Below are positions 24,800 through 32,249 of a stretch of 48,827 nt of DNA, piece after piece. This stretch comes from Betaproteobacteria bacterium (GTDB lineage: Bacteria > Pseudomonadota > Gammaproteobacteria > Burkholderiales > Casimicrobiaceae). The notes beneath the pieces are model-generated. The model saw nothing but the letters and a program-made list of their open reading frames with translations. It ran no database searches and was not told the origin of the DNA. Position 1 is the first letter of the stretch. Every line of letters starts with the position of its first letter. The position numbers and the translations under genes are program-made. Where the stretch lies: the NCBI GenBank assembly GCA_016192065.1, contig JACPUX010000080.1, forward strand, positions 1 through 48,827. Direction: 5' to 3'.

Positions 24800-24901
24800 C
24801 GCGAAATCTCCATGAGGCAAGCCGCAAGCCGGCGGCCCTTTGGCGACCAAACCCAGGACAACATGCCTGCCTGCCGTACCGCCAGATTCATTTCCCCGTC
24901 C

Positions 24902-25489
24902 TCAGTTCGCCTCGCGGGCGCCGCCAAACCAGTTCTGCTCCAGACACTGCCGCAGCAGCAGCCGGGAGCGATGAAGCAGTACCCAAAGGTTGGTCGTGCT
25001 GACCGACAGGGTCTTACAGATTTCTTCGGTTTCGAGCTCGAACACCTCGCGCAGCATGAACGCCCGGCCCTGCTTGGGCGGAAGTTTTTCGAGGCAGAAG
25101 TCCATGATGTCGAAGAACTGCTTCTGCTTGAGGGCGGCCTCGCCGTCGCCCCAGTTCTGGGGCGGCGAGGTCCAGTGTCCCGCGGCGCTGAAAAAAGCCT
25201 CGATCACTTCCTCTTCCGCCTCGGCGGGCAAGACCTCGGACACCGGCAGCTCGCGCATGCGGCCGCGCAGGCTGTCGATGATCTTGTGCTTGAGGATGCC
25301 GGTGAGCCAGGTCTTGACGCTCGATTTGCCTGAAAACTTGGCCCAGCCTTCGAGAGCGGCAAGCAGGGTTTCCTGCACCACGTCTTCCGCGGCACCTTGG
25401 TCGCGCAATTGCAGCTTGGCCACCCGCAGCAAGTAGCCGCGGTGGGCGTGCAGGTCAGCGTGCAGGGCGTCGTTGGGCATGCCCGCCAT
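24902..25489 (-). CDS. ECF-type RNA polymerase sigma factor
   Basis: The 195-residue product (ATG 25489, or ATG 25480 three codons in) has sigma region 2: HRGYLLRVAKLQLRDQGAAEDVVQETLLAAL and KTWLTGILKHKIIDSLRGRM. Region 4 reads LPPKQGRAFMLREVFELETEE, then ICKTLSVSTTNLWVLLHRSR and LRQCLEQNWFG. The extra segment between the regions (~residues 85-125) and the WVLLHRSR-type recognition helix resemble the TIGR02943-like group paired with zf-HC2 anti-sigmas. Upstream in-frame sequence to 25789 is low-quality and is excluded. The regulon cannot be inferred. Confidence 0.88.
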   Translation of the reverse strand: MAGMPNDALHADLHAHRGYLLRVAKLQLRDQGAAEDVVQETLLAALEGWAKFSGKSSVKTWLTGILKHKIIDSLRGRMRELPVSEVLPAEAEEEVIEAFFSAAGHWTSPPQNWGDGEAALKQKQFFDIMDFCLEKLPPKQGRAFMLREVFELETEEICKTLSVSTTNLWVLLHRSRLLLRQCLEQNWFGGAREAN

Positions 25490-25659
25490 GATAGCCAAAA
25501 GCACCGGCGCCGACCACCTCCAGTCGCGCAGGCGCAGCCGGGCTCGGCCGTCCTGAAGCCGGCAACTTGTGCCGGCAGCCGCTTGCTCGTTCGTAGCCCA
25601 CGCGGCAACCCGATTCGACGGCGGATCCACGTACCAGGGCTCAGGCCACCAGGCCGCTT

Positions 25660-26589
25660 CTACAGGCGCAGTTCCCAGGTTTCCGAGACCAGCTCGTGGC
25701 CGAAGGCGCGATAGCGCTCTTCCCTGGTGCGCACAAACCCACGCTGGCCGTAGATTGCGCGCGCGACTTTGAGATTGCCGTGGGTCCACAAAACCAGCTT
25801 GCGATAGCCGGAAGCGCGCGCAAAGGCGATGCAGGCATCGGTGAGTTGCGCGCCGATACCCAGGCCGCGCGCTGTCGGGGTGACGAGCAAGAGCCGCAAC
25901 TGGGCCACGCTGGCGCTCTTGCGCACCAGGACCACCGAACCCACCCGCTCGCCGTCGCGTTCGGCGATCCAGCAGCGCTCCCGCAGCGGCTCGAAATGCC
26001 GCAGAAAACGCGCCGCGATTTCCGCCACCAGCGCTTCGAAGGATTGGTCCCAGCCATATTCCCGCGCATAGAGCTCGGCATGCTGCTGGACCACCCAGCC
26101 GATATCCCCAGGCCGATGCTCGCGCAGTAAAGTGCTCGGGGGCGCGCCGCGGGCGAGCGGGGACTCCAGGGTGCGCTGAATCGTTGCCATTGCGTTCAGC
26201 AGGGCGCGCCGTCGCGATGCGCTCAGCGGCGCCAGCAGCGAAGCAGCGGCCGTGCGCGAGCGTTCCTGCAGCGGCTCGAACACCTTTCGGCCCGATGGCG
26301 TCAGTGCCAACAGGCTTTGCCGCGCGTCGGCCGCTGAGGGCTTGCGGGTGACCCAGCCCTGGCGTTGGAAGCGAGCCAGCAGACGGCTGAGATAGCCGGC
26401 GTCGAGCCCCAAAGCGCGGCCTACTTCCCCGGCCGTGGGCTGGTCGCGGTGCGCCAGTTCGTACAGCAGGCGTACCTCGGTCAGCGAGAACGGGCTGCCC
26501 AGATAGGGGTCAAGCACGCCGATCTGTCGGGTGTAGAAACGATTGAAGTCACGCAGCGCGTGAACCTGGGGGGCGCTTGGGGCGGGCAT
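25660..26589 (-). CDS. MarR-type regulator fused to GNAT acetyltransferase
   Basis: The 309-residue protein joins a MarR winged helix (residues ~10-140: FSLTEVRLLYELAHRDQPTA, LGLDAGYLSRLLARFQRQGW, DARQSLLALTPSGRKVF) to a GNAT domain (~150-309: RPGDIGWVVQQHAELYAREYG, LRLLLVTPTARGLGIGAQL with the acetyl-CoA loop, YRKLVLWTHGNLKVARAIY). This fusion is a known family in proteobacteria; targets are mostly unknown. The start at ATG 26589 follows GAGGATGTGTGC. A palindrome just upstream (26612) suggests autoregulation. Confidence 0.93.
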   Translation of the reverse strand: MPAPSAPQVHALRDFNRFYTRQIGVLDPYLGSPFSLTEVRLLYELAHRDQPTAGEVGRALGLDAGYLSRLLARFQRQGWVTRKPSAADARQSLLALTPSGRKVFEPLQERSRTAAASLLAPLSASRRRALLNAMATIQRTLESPLARGAPPSTLLREHRPGDIGWVVQQHAELYAREYGWDQSFEALVAEIAARFLRHFEPLRERCWIAERDGERVGSVVLVRKSASVAQLRLLLVTPTARGLGIGAQLTDACIAFARASGYRKLVLWTHGNLKVARAIYGQRGFVRTREERYRAFGHELVSETWELRL

Positions 26590-26611
26590 GCACACATCCT
26601 CAGGCAGATAG

Positions 26612-26624
26612 TTGACGCAGTCAA
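26612..26624. promoter_or_regulatory. palindrome upstream of MarR-GNAT gene
   Basis: TTGAC GCA GTCAA is a perfect 5-bp inverted repeat lying 23 nt before the start and overlapping a TTGACT that could serve as a -35 box on the minus strand. It is the sort of site used by MarR proteins for autorepression; binding is inferred. Confidence 0.5.
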
Positions 26625-26644
26625 GTATTTATCCGGTGCGGGCA

Positions 26645-26674
26645 TAAAAAAACCCGGCCGAAACCGGCCGGGTT
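26645..26674 (-). terminator. rho-independent terminator after the tRNA gene
   Basis: AACCCGGCCG (26651-26660) and CGGCCGGGTT (26665-26674) form a 10-bp stem with a 4-nt loop. On the minus strand seven Ts follow the stem. It lies 10 nt past the CCA end of the tRNA and so terminates its transcript. Confidence 0.92.
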
Positions 26675-26683
26675 CTAAATACT

Positions 26684-26760
26684 TGGTGGCGAATCAGGGA
26701 CTCGAACCCCGGACCCGCGGATTATGATTCCGTTGCTCTAACCGACTGAGCTAATTCGCC
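26684..26760 (-). tRNA. tRNA with CAT anticodon (Met elongator, or Ile-lysidine)
   Basis: A 77-nt cloverleaf reads from GGCGAATTAGCTCAG to ATTCGCC A CCA with the CCA encoded. The acceptor stem GGCGAAT/ATTCGCC is perfect, the D-arm is GCTC/GAGC, and the anticodon loop is ATCATAA with CAT. The T-arm is CGGGG-TTCGAGT-CCCTG with one G-T pair. The first pair of the anticodon stem is an A-C mismatch (ACGGA/TCCGC), which is slightly unusual. CAT tRNAs of this type are normally elongator Met; a lysidine-modified Ile tRNA is the alternative. Confidence 0.95.
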
Positions 26761-26913
26761 ATGGGGAGGAGAATTATCCTTGGATTGGCTTGGGCTGTCA
26801 AAGCACGGCGCGCAGCACGGCACGGCCCGCCGGGCTTTGCGGCAGGCAACTGCTAGAATGCCGTCTCGGCGACGCGCCGTGCGTGTCTTTACTACTACCT
26901 CTCGCTCACTACC

Positions 26914-27846
26914 TTGGTCGCTATCATCCTCTTTCTGGCGCTGGTCGCCGAACTCGGGCTCTATTTCTGGCTGGGCCGCGCCCTGGGTGTGGCTGGGCCG
27001 GGTCTCATGGCGCTGTGGTGCCTCGCCTGCTTCATCACCTTGCGCGCCTTTTTCGCGACCCTCACGCGCCTCGTCGGCCGGCCTTACCGCGACCCCGCCC
27101 GCCTCGGCCCCGCCATCGGTGCAGGGCGTTATCTGCGTGGGGTGCTCTGGGATGTGGCTTGCTACGTACTCATCTTCTCCGTGGCCCAGCCCTTGGAAGC
27201 CCTGCTGCGTCCGCGCCGGCTGGGGCCAGGCCCGAAGCTTCCGGTGCTGCTGGTGCATGGCCTGTGGTGCAACGGCGGCATGTGGTGGGCGATGCGCCGC
27301 CGCATCGAAGCCTCGGGCCGGGTTTGCGCCACGGTAAACCTGGCACCGCCGCTTGCTTCCATCGATACTTTCGTGCCGCAACTGGCCGAGGCCATCGCCG
27401 CGCTGCGCGCCGCCACCGGCGCGCCCGGGGTGCAATTGGTCTGTCACAGCATGGGCGGGCTGGTCACCCGCGCCTACCTCGCGCGGCAGAGCGCGCATGG
27501 GGTCGCCAGCGTAATCACCCTGGGTACGCCGCATTTTGGCAGCGGGCTCGCCGGCTGGACCTTGGGGCAGTGCGTACGAGAGATGCGCCTGGGGAGCCCC
27601 TGGCTGGCCGAACTGCGGCGCCAGGAGCACGATGCCTTCCCCATGCCCTTCGTTTCGGTGTTCAGCTGGCAGGACAATCTGGTCGCGCCGGCAACGAGTT
27701 CCGTGCTGCCGGGCGCGCGCAATCTCGCTCTTGCCGGCGTCGGGCATGTGTCGCTGCCCTGGACGCCCAAGGTCCAGAACCTCGTGCTCGCCTTGCTCGA
27801 CGACCCCCAGGCCGAAGCTCCCGCCGCCCAGTCCATAGCCGACTGA
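26914..27846 (+). CDS. membrane-anchored alpha/beta hydrolase (lipase-like)
   Basis: The 310-residue protein has hydrophobic N-terminal segments (residues ~2-22 and 28-50, and ~80-92) and then an alpha/beta-hydrolase domain. That domain has oxyanion-hole motif VLLVHGLWCNGGMW, nucleophile elbow CHSMGG (Ser 179, with Cys for the usual Gly), SVITLGTPHFGSGLAGW and a final His in GVGHVSLPW. It resembles triacylglycerol lipases and related esterases acting at the inner membrane. The start is a TTG at 26914, the only usable codon in frame; a TAGAAT box lies upstream near 26854. Substrate unknown. Confidence 0.8.
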   Translation: MVAIILFLALVAELGLYFWLGRALGVAGPGLMALWCLACFITLRAFFATLTRLVGRPYRDPARLGPAIGAGRYLRGVLWDVACYVLIFSVAQPLEALLRPRRLGPGPKLPVLLVHGLWCNGGMWWAMRRRIEASGRVCATVNLAPPLASIDTFVPQLAEAIAALRAATGAPGVQLVCHSMGGLVTRAYLARQSAHGVASVITLGTPHFGSGLAGWTLGQCVREMRLGSPWLAELRRQEHDAFPMPFVSVFSWQDNLVAPATSSVLPGARNLALAGVGHVSLPWTPKVQNLVLALLDDPQAEAPAAQSIAD

Positions 27847-27875
27847 GGGGCGGTATTCTCCTGCGCGCCGCCCTT

Positions 27876-27938
27876 ACCAGTGCACCCCTTGCATGAGCTG
27901 GGCAAACGCCATCTGCTCCGGCGCCCGCTCGTTGACCG
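27876..27938 (-). pseudogene. duplicated tail of the acyl-CoA reductase gene
   Basis: On the minus strand this stretch encodes AVNERAPEQMAFAQLMQGVHW and a stop. The intact gene at 29959 ends AVKELTPEQMAFAQLMQGVHW, so 17 of 21 residues agree. Many differences are at silent positions, suggesting the copy was once under coding selection. Nothing upstream continues the gene. It is a remnant tail left at the left side of the 28-30 kb island. Confidence 0.7.
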
Positions 27939-27980
27939 CCCGGCAATTTCGAAGGGCCTTGCAGGTACGCTGCGTCCAGG

Positions 27981-28604
27981 TCAGGTCCAAGGCCCATTGG
28001 GTCGTGTGCACCAGGCGATGCCCTCTTCGACCCATCCGCGCGCCTTCATTTCTTCGACGATCTGCCGGGAGGTGGTGTAGCGGTGATTGCTGTCGATGCC
28101 GCGCTCGAACCCGCGGTTGTAGAGCCGGTACACCGGTGCGGTGGCCGTACCGCGTTCGGTGATTGGGCATTGGCCCTCCCACAAAGGTATCACCTTGAAT
28201 GCGTCCCCTTCGTAATTCAACTTGGGGACATCGGGCGGCAGTGAAGCCGCCAGGTTCTTGAGCCAATCACATTCCGCTTGGTCGATGGTGAAGAAATGAC
28301 TATTCGGGCCGGGAGACACCGACCCATAGAAGCGACAAGCAAACGCTAAGCGCCAGGCGAGCACACTTTCTTCCCAGAACGACTCCTGGGTGCGTCGCCA
28401 ACCAGGTCCGGCGCCGCCTTGTTCGATCCATTGGATTTCCGCTGCATCGGCGACCAGCAAGTAGTGTCCGAGATTGGTGTTCTCGAACTCAATGATCGTA
28501 CGGGGGCTCAAGGGACCCGACAAGGCGCAGGAGTGCCAGAGAAGCAGCAGCGCCGGCAAGACTTTCTTAGCGTAGTCGATGAGACCAAGTCTTGTTGATG
28601 ACAT
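27981..28604 (-). CDS. secreted DUF5648-like repeat protein
   Basis: The 207-residue protein starts at ATG 28604, 2 nt after the upstream stop (ATG 28616 is an alternative). A signal sequence (VLPALLLLWHSCALS) is followed by three related modules: EFENTNLGHYLLVADAAEIQW, ACRFYGSVSPGPNSHFFTID with AECDWLKNL, and VYRLYNRGFERGIDSNHRYT with IVEEMKARGWVEEGIAWC. This FYNxxxxHYF / CRFYG / VYRLYN(x)HRYT pattern is that of the widespread DUF5648 domain found in many extracellular proteins. Function is unknown; a carbohydrate- or surface-related role is inferred only from context. It is co-oriented with the phase-variable gene upstream. Confidence 0.78.
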   Translation of the reverse strand: MSSTRLGLIDYAKKVLPALLLLWHSCALSGPLSPRTIIEFENTNLGHYLLVADAAEIQWIEQGGAGPGWRRTQESFWEESVLAWRLAFACRFYGSVSPGPNSHFFTIDQAECDWLKNLAASLPPDVPKLNYEGDAFKVIPLWEGQCPITERGTATAPVYRLYNRGFERGIDSNHRYTTSRQIVEEMKARGWVEEGIAWCTRPNGPWT

Positions 28605-28606
28605 GA

Positions 28607-29567
28607 TCAGAACCATCCCGTGGTAACGTTGGTGAATCGCAACGTGTAGTCTGGATAGTGCCATTCCCCATCACCGCCCGTGACCGTGAAGAGGACGCCA
28701 CCTTGGTTCGGGTCCCAGTAGGGGCGCCGTGCCGTGGTATCTACTGGTTGAGAGGTGAAAATGGTCTCCCCATTGCGAATGATCCAGTAGGCGACCCACT
28801 GATTGATATTCACGTGAAGGCTGAAGTTGTTGGATGGCCCATCGTAAAGCTTGCCAGTCGGGGTACAGGTGCTTGGGTAGAGCCAATTGCCGTCATGCCA
28901 CCAGGCCTCCACCTCGGCATAATAACCGGGGTTCGTGACCGGCCCACAACCCACTCCTGACGGCCCTGGGTAGCCCGCCAGCTTGCCAATTGCCAGGCCA
29001 TTGCCCTTCAGCCCCTGTACCATAGGATCGGTGCCATTGAAGATCAGCGAATGCGCGACATGCTCTATGGTGCCGCTGAATCCGGTCGATCGGAGATTGA
29101 AATTTGACCAATGCGTCGTCTTGCCCTGCGGGCGAGTCGCATTCGTCCAAAATCCTCCATACGTATAACCATCGGACCGCATGATGGTGAAGCTGCTGGG
29201 TACCGAGGGCATCGGCCTACCTTGCTTCGTTTCATCCGTCAGCGATTCGCTCTTGGGCGTATTCGCCTCATCCGGATCCGGCAGAAAAGCAAGCGTAACT
29301 CCCTTGGCTTGGAGTTCGGCGATTTCGGGAGGTGTGACGGGGCGTTTCTTGACGCGAAGCTCGCCGGTGACGGGATGTTTGTCCACCAGGGCGGTGAATG
29401 CAGCGCCGTTTCCGGCACGCATGAGATAAACGGGAGCGTTGGCCGTTTCTCGGTAGTCAATGGGCTCCAGGGCCTTGGCTCCGAGGCTTGCGCCTGCCGC
29501 CGCTAGAGCGAACAGGGAAGTGAAGCAAAGGCGCGATGCAGACTGCTTGAGGGGGGGGGGTAAACAT
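28607..29567 (-). CDS. secreted protein with poly-G tract at its start (frame off here)
   Basis: ATG 29567 follows a strong ribosome site (GTGGAGGCATTC). The next bases are ATGTTTA and then ten Cs on the coding strand (29551-29560). With ten, translation stops after 21 codons. With nine it reads MFTPPLKQSASRLCFTSL, FALAAAGASLGAKALEP and on to 28607, a 319-residue protein with a proper signal peptide. The next in-frame ATG (29422) lacks the signal peptide. Homopolymer tracts at this place are typical of phase-variable surface or secreted proteins, though a sequencing error is possible. The mature part (PSSFTIMRSDGYTYGGFW, HDGNWLYPSTCTPTGKLY, WHYPDYTLRFTNVTTGWF) matches no family known to me. 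Confidence 0.68.
29551..29560. repeat. ten-base G homopolymer within a coding start
   Basis: Ten consecutive G (C on the coding strand) begin seven bases after the A of the start codon. A change of one base switches the reading frame of the secreted protein gene. Confidence 0.9.
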
Positions 29568-29621
29568 GAATGCCTCCACTGGTTGGGCTATAGTTGTCGC
29601 ACACGGTTGCATGCCAAGAGC

Positions 29622-29652
29622 ATGATACATCATCATTCGGCAGTGATGTCAA
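29622..29652 (-). promoter_or_regulatory. candidate promoter for the poly-G gene
   Basis: On the minus strand TTGACA (29652-29647) is followed by TATCAT (29627-29622), with a 19-nt spacer that is longer than ideal. It lies 55 nt upstream of the start, in a locally AT-rich stretch unlike the flanks. Confidence 0.4.
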
Positions 29653-29700
29653 TAATGACAAGGACGAAACTCCGCATTTCGTGTGCAGAATAGTCCCTTG

Positions 29701-29925
29701 ACCACGGGTCGAGCGAGAAGCCCGCCATTCATGGCGGGGTGAGCGAGACGAAACGTGAACCAGGGGCCGCAGGCCCCGCTCAAGCTCGTGGCGAGGAAGC
29801 CCCGTCCTTCCAGGGCGGGGCGACTCACCACGGGTCGAGCGCGAGCTCCGCCAAGTATTGTGGGGTCAGCGAGACGAAGCGTAGACCTGGGGCCGTCGGC
29901 CTCGCTCAAATGCGTGGCGAGGAAG
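29701..29925. repeat. two direct repeats resembling IS200/IS605 right-end (omega-RNA-like) sequence
   Basis: Copy 1 (29701-29799) and copy 2 (29827-29925) both run from ACCACGGGTCGAGCG, through GAGCGAGACGAA(A/G)CGT and GGGGCC..GGCC(C/T)C, to GTGGCGAGGAAG. Hairpins CCCGCCAT TC ATGGCGGG (29721-29738) and CCCCG..CGGGG (29800-29820, GCCCCGTCCTTCCAGGGCGG) recall the end hairpins of IS200/IS605 elements and TnpB guide RNAs. No tnpA or tnpB is present, so they would be remnants or a stand-alone RNA. Assignment is by resemblance. Confidence 0.45.
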
Positions 29926-29958
29926 AAGCGCGCGCCCTCCGAAGCGCCTACCCAACCG

Positions 29959-31953
29959 CTACCAATGCACCCCTTGCATCAACTGCGCAAAGGCCATCTG
30001 CTCGGGCGTGAGCTCCTTGACCGCTGGCGCTTCGCCCGGCTTGTCGCCTTTGGCCGCGGAAGAGTCGGGGAACATGCGAAACGCCGTGTTCATCACCACC
30101 TGCATGAGCTTGGGCGCCACGGCGTGGCAAACCTGCGCAAACGTGCCCAGCCGCGTGGCGATGCGCGCCGGCTTGTGGATGATGGCTTCCACCACCATGT
30201 CGGCGGCTTCTTCCGGGCTGATGGTGGGCACGTGTTCATAAATTTTTGTGGGCGCGATCATCGGCGTGCGCACCAGCGGCATGTTGATCGAAGTGAAGCT
30301 GATGCCGTTGTCGGCGAACTCCGAAGCGGCGCAGCGCGAATAGGCGTCGAGCGCGGCTTTTGAGGCCACGTAGGCCGAGAAGCGCGGCGCGTTGGTCAGG
30401 ACCCCAATCGAGGAAATGTTGATTACCTGGCCGCGTTTCTGTTCGATCATCGCCGGCAGAAAACCCATGATCAAGCGCACGCAGCCGAAGTAATTGAGCT
30501 GCATGGTGCGCTCCACATCGTGGAAACGGTCGAAGGAGTTGGCGATCGCCCGGCGAATCGAGCGCCCGGCATTGTTGATCAGGTAATCGCAGCGGCCGTG
30601 ATCTTTGAGTACCCGCGCCACCAGGCTGTCGCAAGAGGCGAGGTCGGAAACGTCGGCGGTGTAGATGAACGCCTTGCCGCCCAAAGCCTCGATTTCGGTT
30701 TTGGTCTCGATGAGCTTGTCTTCGTGCCGCGCCACCAGAATCAGCTTGGCGCCGGCGCTGGCGAGCTTGATCGCGGTGGCTTTGCCGATGCCCGAGGACG
30801 AACCGGTCACCACCACGACCTTGTCCTTCACCCGCCCGGACAGGGAGTGGTCGACAAAAAGATCGGGGTCGAGCTTGCGCTCCCAGTAATCCCAAATCTG
30901 CGGCGCGTAAGTCTCGAGATCAGGCACCTTGATGCCCGAGCCTTTGAGCACCTTCTCGGTTTCGCGATTGTCGTAGCGCGTGGGCCAGTTGATGAACTGA
31001 AAGGTGTCTTTGGGCACACCCAGGTCCTTCAACACCATGGACACGATGCGCTTCACCGGGGCGAGCGAACCCAGACCCTTGAGCACCATCGGAGGAATGA
31101 AGCCGAACATGCGCGCGTTCACGCGCATCGACATCATTGGCGCATGGCCCGCTTTGCAGAAAATGTTCAAGACCTCGCCGATGCGGTAAGGATTGGGATC
31201 GGTGAGGTGGAAGCACTTGCCGTCGAGCCCCTTCTTGTGGGCGATGAAATCCATGGCCTCGACCACGTAATCCACCGGCACGATGTTGATGCGCCCGCCT
31301 TCGATACCCACCGTCGGCATCCAGGGCGGCAGCATATTGCGCATCTTCTGGATGGTCTTGAAGAAGTAATAAGGCCCGTCGATCTTGTCGATTTCCCCGG
31401 TTTGACTGTGGCCCACCACGAAGCCCGGACGATAAACGCGCCAGGGGATCTTGCACTCGCGGCGCACGATGCCTTCGCTTTCGTGTTTGGTGGCGAAGTA
31501 AGGGTGCTCGAGGTTTTCGGCATCCTCGAACATGTCTTCGCGAAACACGCCGTCGTACATGCCCGCCGCGGCGATCGAGCTGCAATGATGAAAGCACTTG
31601 ACTCCCACCGCCTCGGCGAACTGCACCGCGTTGCGCGTGCCTTCGATATTGGCGGCGCGCTGGCTTTCCGCATCGGCCTTGAGGTCGTACACCGCGGCGA
31701 GGTGAAACAGATGCGTGACCTTGCCCTTCAACTTGGCCAAATCGGCGGCACTCACCCCGAGCTTGGGCTTGGTGAGGTCGCCCACCACCGCCACCACCTG
31801 CTTGTCGTCAGCCCCCCAGCGCTCGCGCAGCTCGTCGAGCTTCTTGAGCGAAGACTTGCGCGTGAGCACATAAACCGGCCCGCCGCGAGCGAGCAGTTTT
31901 TCCACCAGAAAGCGGCCGATGAAGCCGGTGGCGCCGGTGACGAAATAGGCCAT
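29959..31953 (-). CDS. two-domain fatty acyl-CoA reductase (SDR-SDR)
   Basis: The 664-residue protein has ATG 31953 behind GGAGGAGAACACA. The N-terminal extended SDR domain has GATGFIG (7-13), HLFHLAAVYDL and the YFATK active site (Y152, K156), as in acyl-CoA/thioester reductases of the NAD_binding_4 type. The C-terminal classical SDR domain begins near residue 373 with GSSSGIG (384-390), has NNAGRS and YVASK (Y528, K532), and ends MAFAQLMQGVHW. This arrangement matches bacterial fatty acyl-CoA reductases (Marinobacter and mycobacterial FcrA type) that reduce acyl-CoA via aldehyde to fatty alcohol, often for wax esters. No wax synthase lies nearby. Confidence 0.88.
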   Translation of the reverse strand: MAYFVTGATGFIGRFLVEKLLARGGPVYVLTRKSSLKKLDELRERWGADDKQVVAVVGDLTKPKLGVSAADLAKLKGKVTHLFHLAAVYDLKADAESQRAANIEGTRNAVQFAEAVGVKCFHHCSSIAAAGMYDGVFREDMFEDAENLEHPYFATKHESEGIVRRECKIPWRVYRPGFVVGHSQTGEIDKIDGPYYFFKTIQKMRNMLPPWMPTVGIEGGRINIVPVDYVVEAMDFIAHKKGLDGKCFHLTDPNPYRIGEVLNIFCKAGHAPMMSMRVNARMFGFIPPMVLKGLGSLAPVKRIVSMVLKDLGVPKDTFQFINWPTRYDNRETEKVLKGSGIKVPDLETYAPQIWDYWERKLDPDLFVDHSLSGRVKDKVVVVTGSSSGIGKATAIKLASAGAKLILVARHEDKLIETKTEIEALGGKAFIYTADVSDLASCDSLVARVLKDHGRCDYLINNAGRSIRRAIANSFDRFHDVERTMQLNYFGCVRLIMGFLPAMIEQKRGQVINISSIGVLTNAPRFSAYVASKAALDAYSRCAASEFADNGISFTSINMPLVRTPMIAPTKIYEHVPTISPEEAADMVVEAIIHKPARIATRLGTFAQVCHAVAPKLMQVVMNTAFRMFPDSSAAKGDKPGEAPAVKELTPEQMAFAQLMQGVHW

Positions 31954-32249
31954 TGTGTTCTCCTCCGAATGCGGTTTTGGGCGGGTTGCGCCCAGTGGCG
32001 CCCCTCTGGCGGGGATTATAGCCAGAAACCTGCTCGCAGGCGGCAGGGTGGGCGTGGCGCAGCGGTCGCGGAGGGCTGGCAAACGTTTGAACTACTGCTC
32101 GCGCAGGTTCACGCTTAGCCTGTTCACGGGCGAATCGTATCGCGCGCAGCGGGCAGCAAACACCTTGGGGCGAACGAAAGGGCTGAATTTCGATCATCGC
32201 GCCAGCATGGCGCTAGAATGCGCGTTTCTGGTCTTTTCCGGAGCCCATC

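Larger units (their letters stand above)
29568..29958. other. intergenic island edge
   Basis: These 391 nt hold the candidate promoter at 29622-29652 and two 99-nt direct repeats with hairpins (listed separately). No gene is supported. Confidence 0.5.

Noticed and set aside
25490..25789. Upstream extension of the ECF sigma factor
   Set aside because: One hundred extra codons would overlap the neighbouring gene end and resemble no sigma region.
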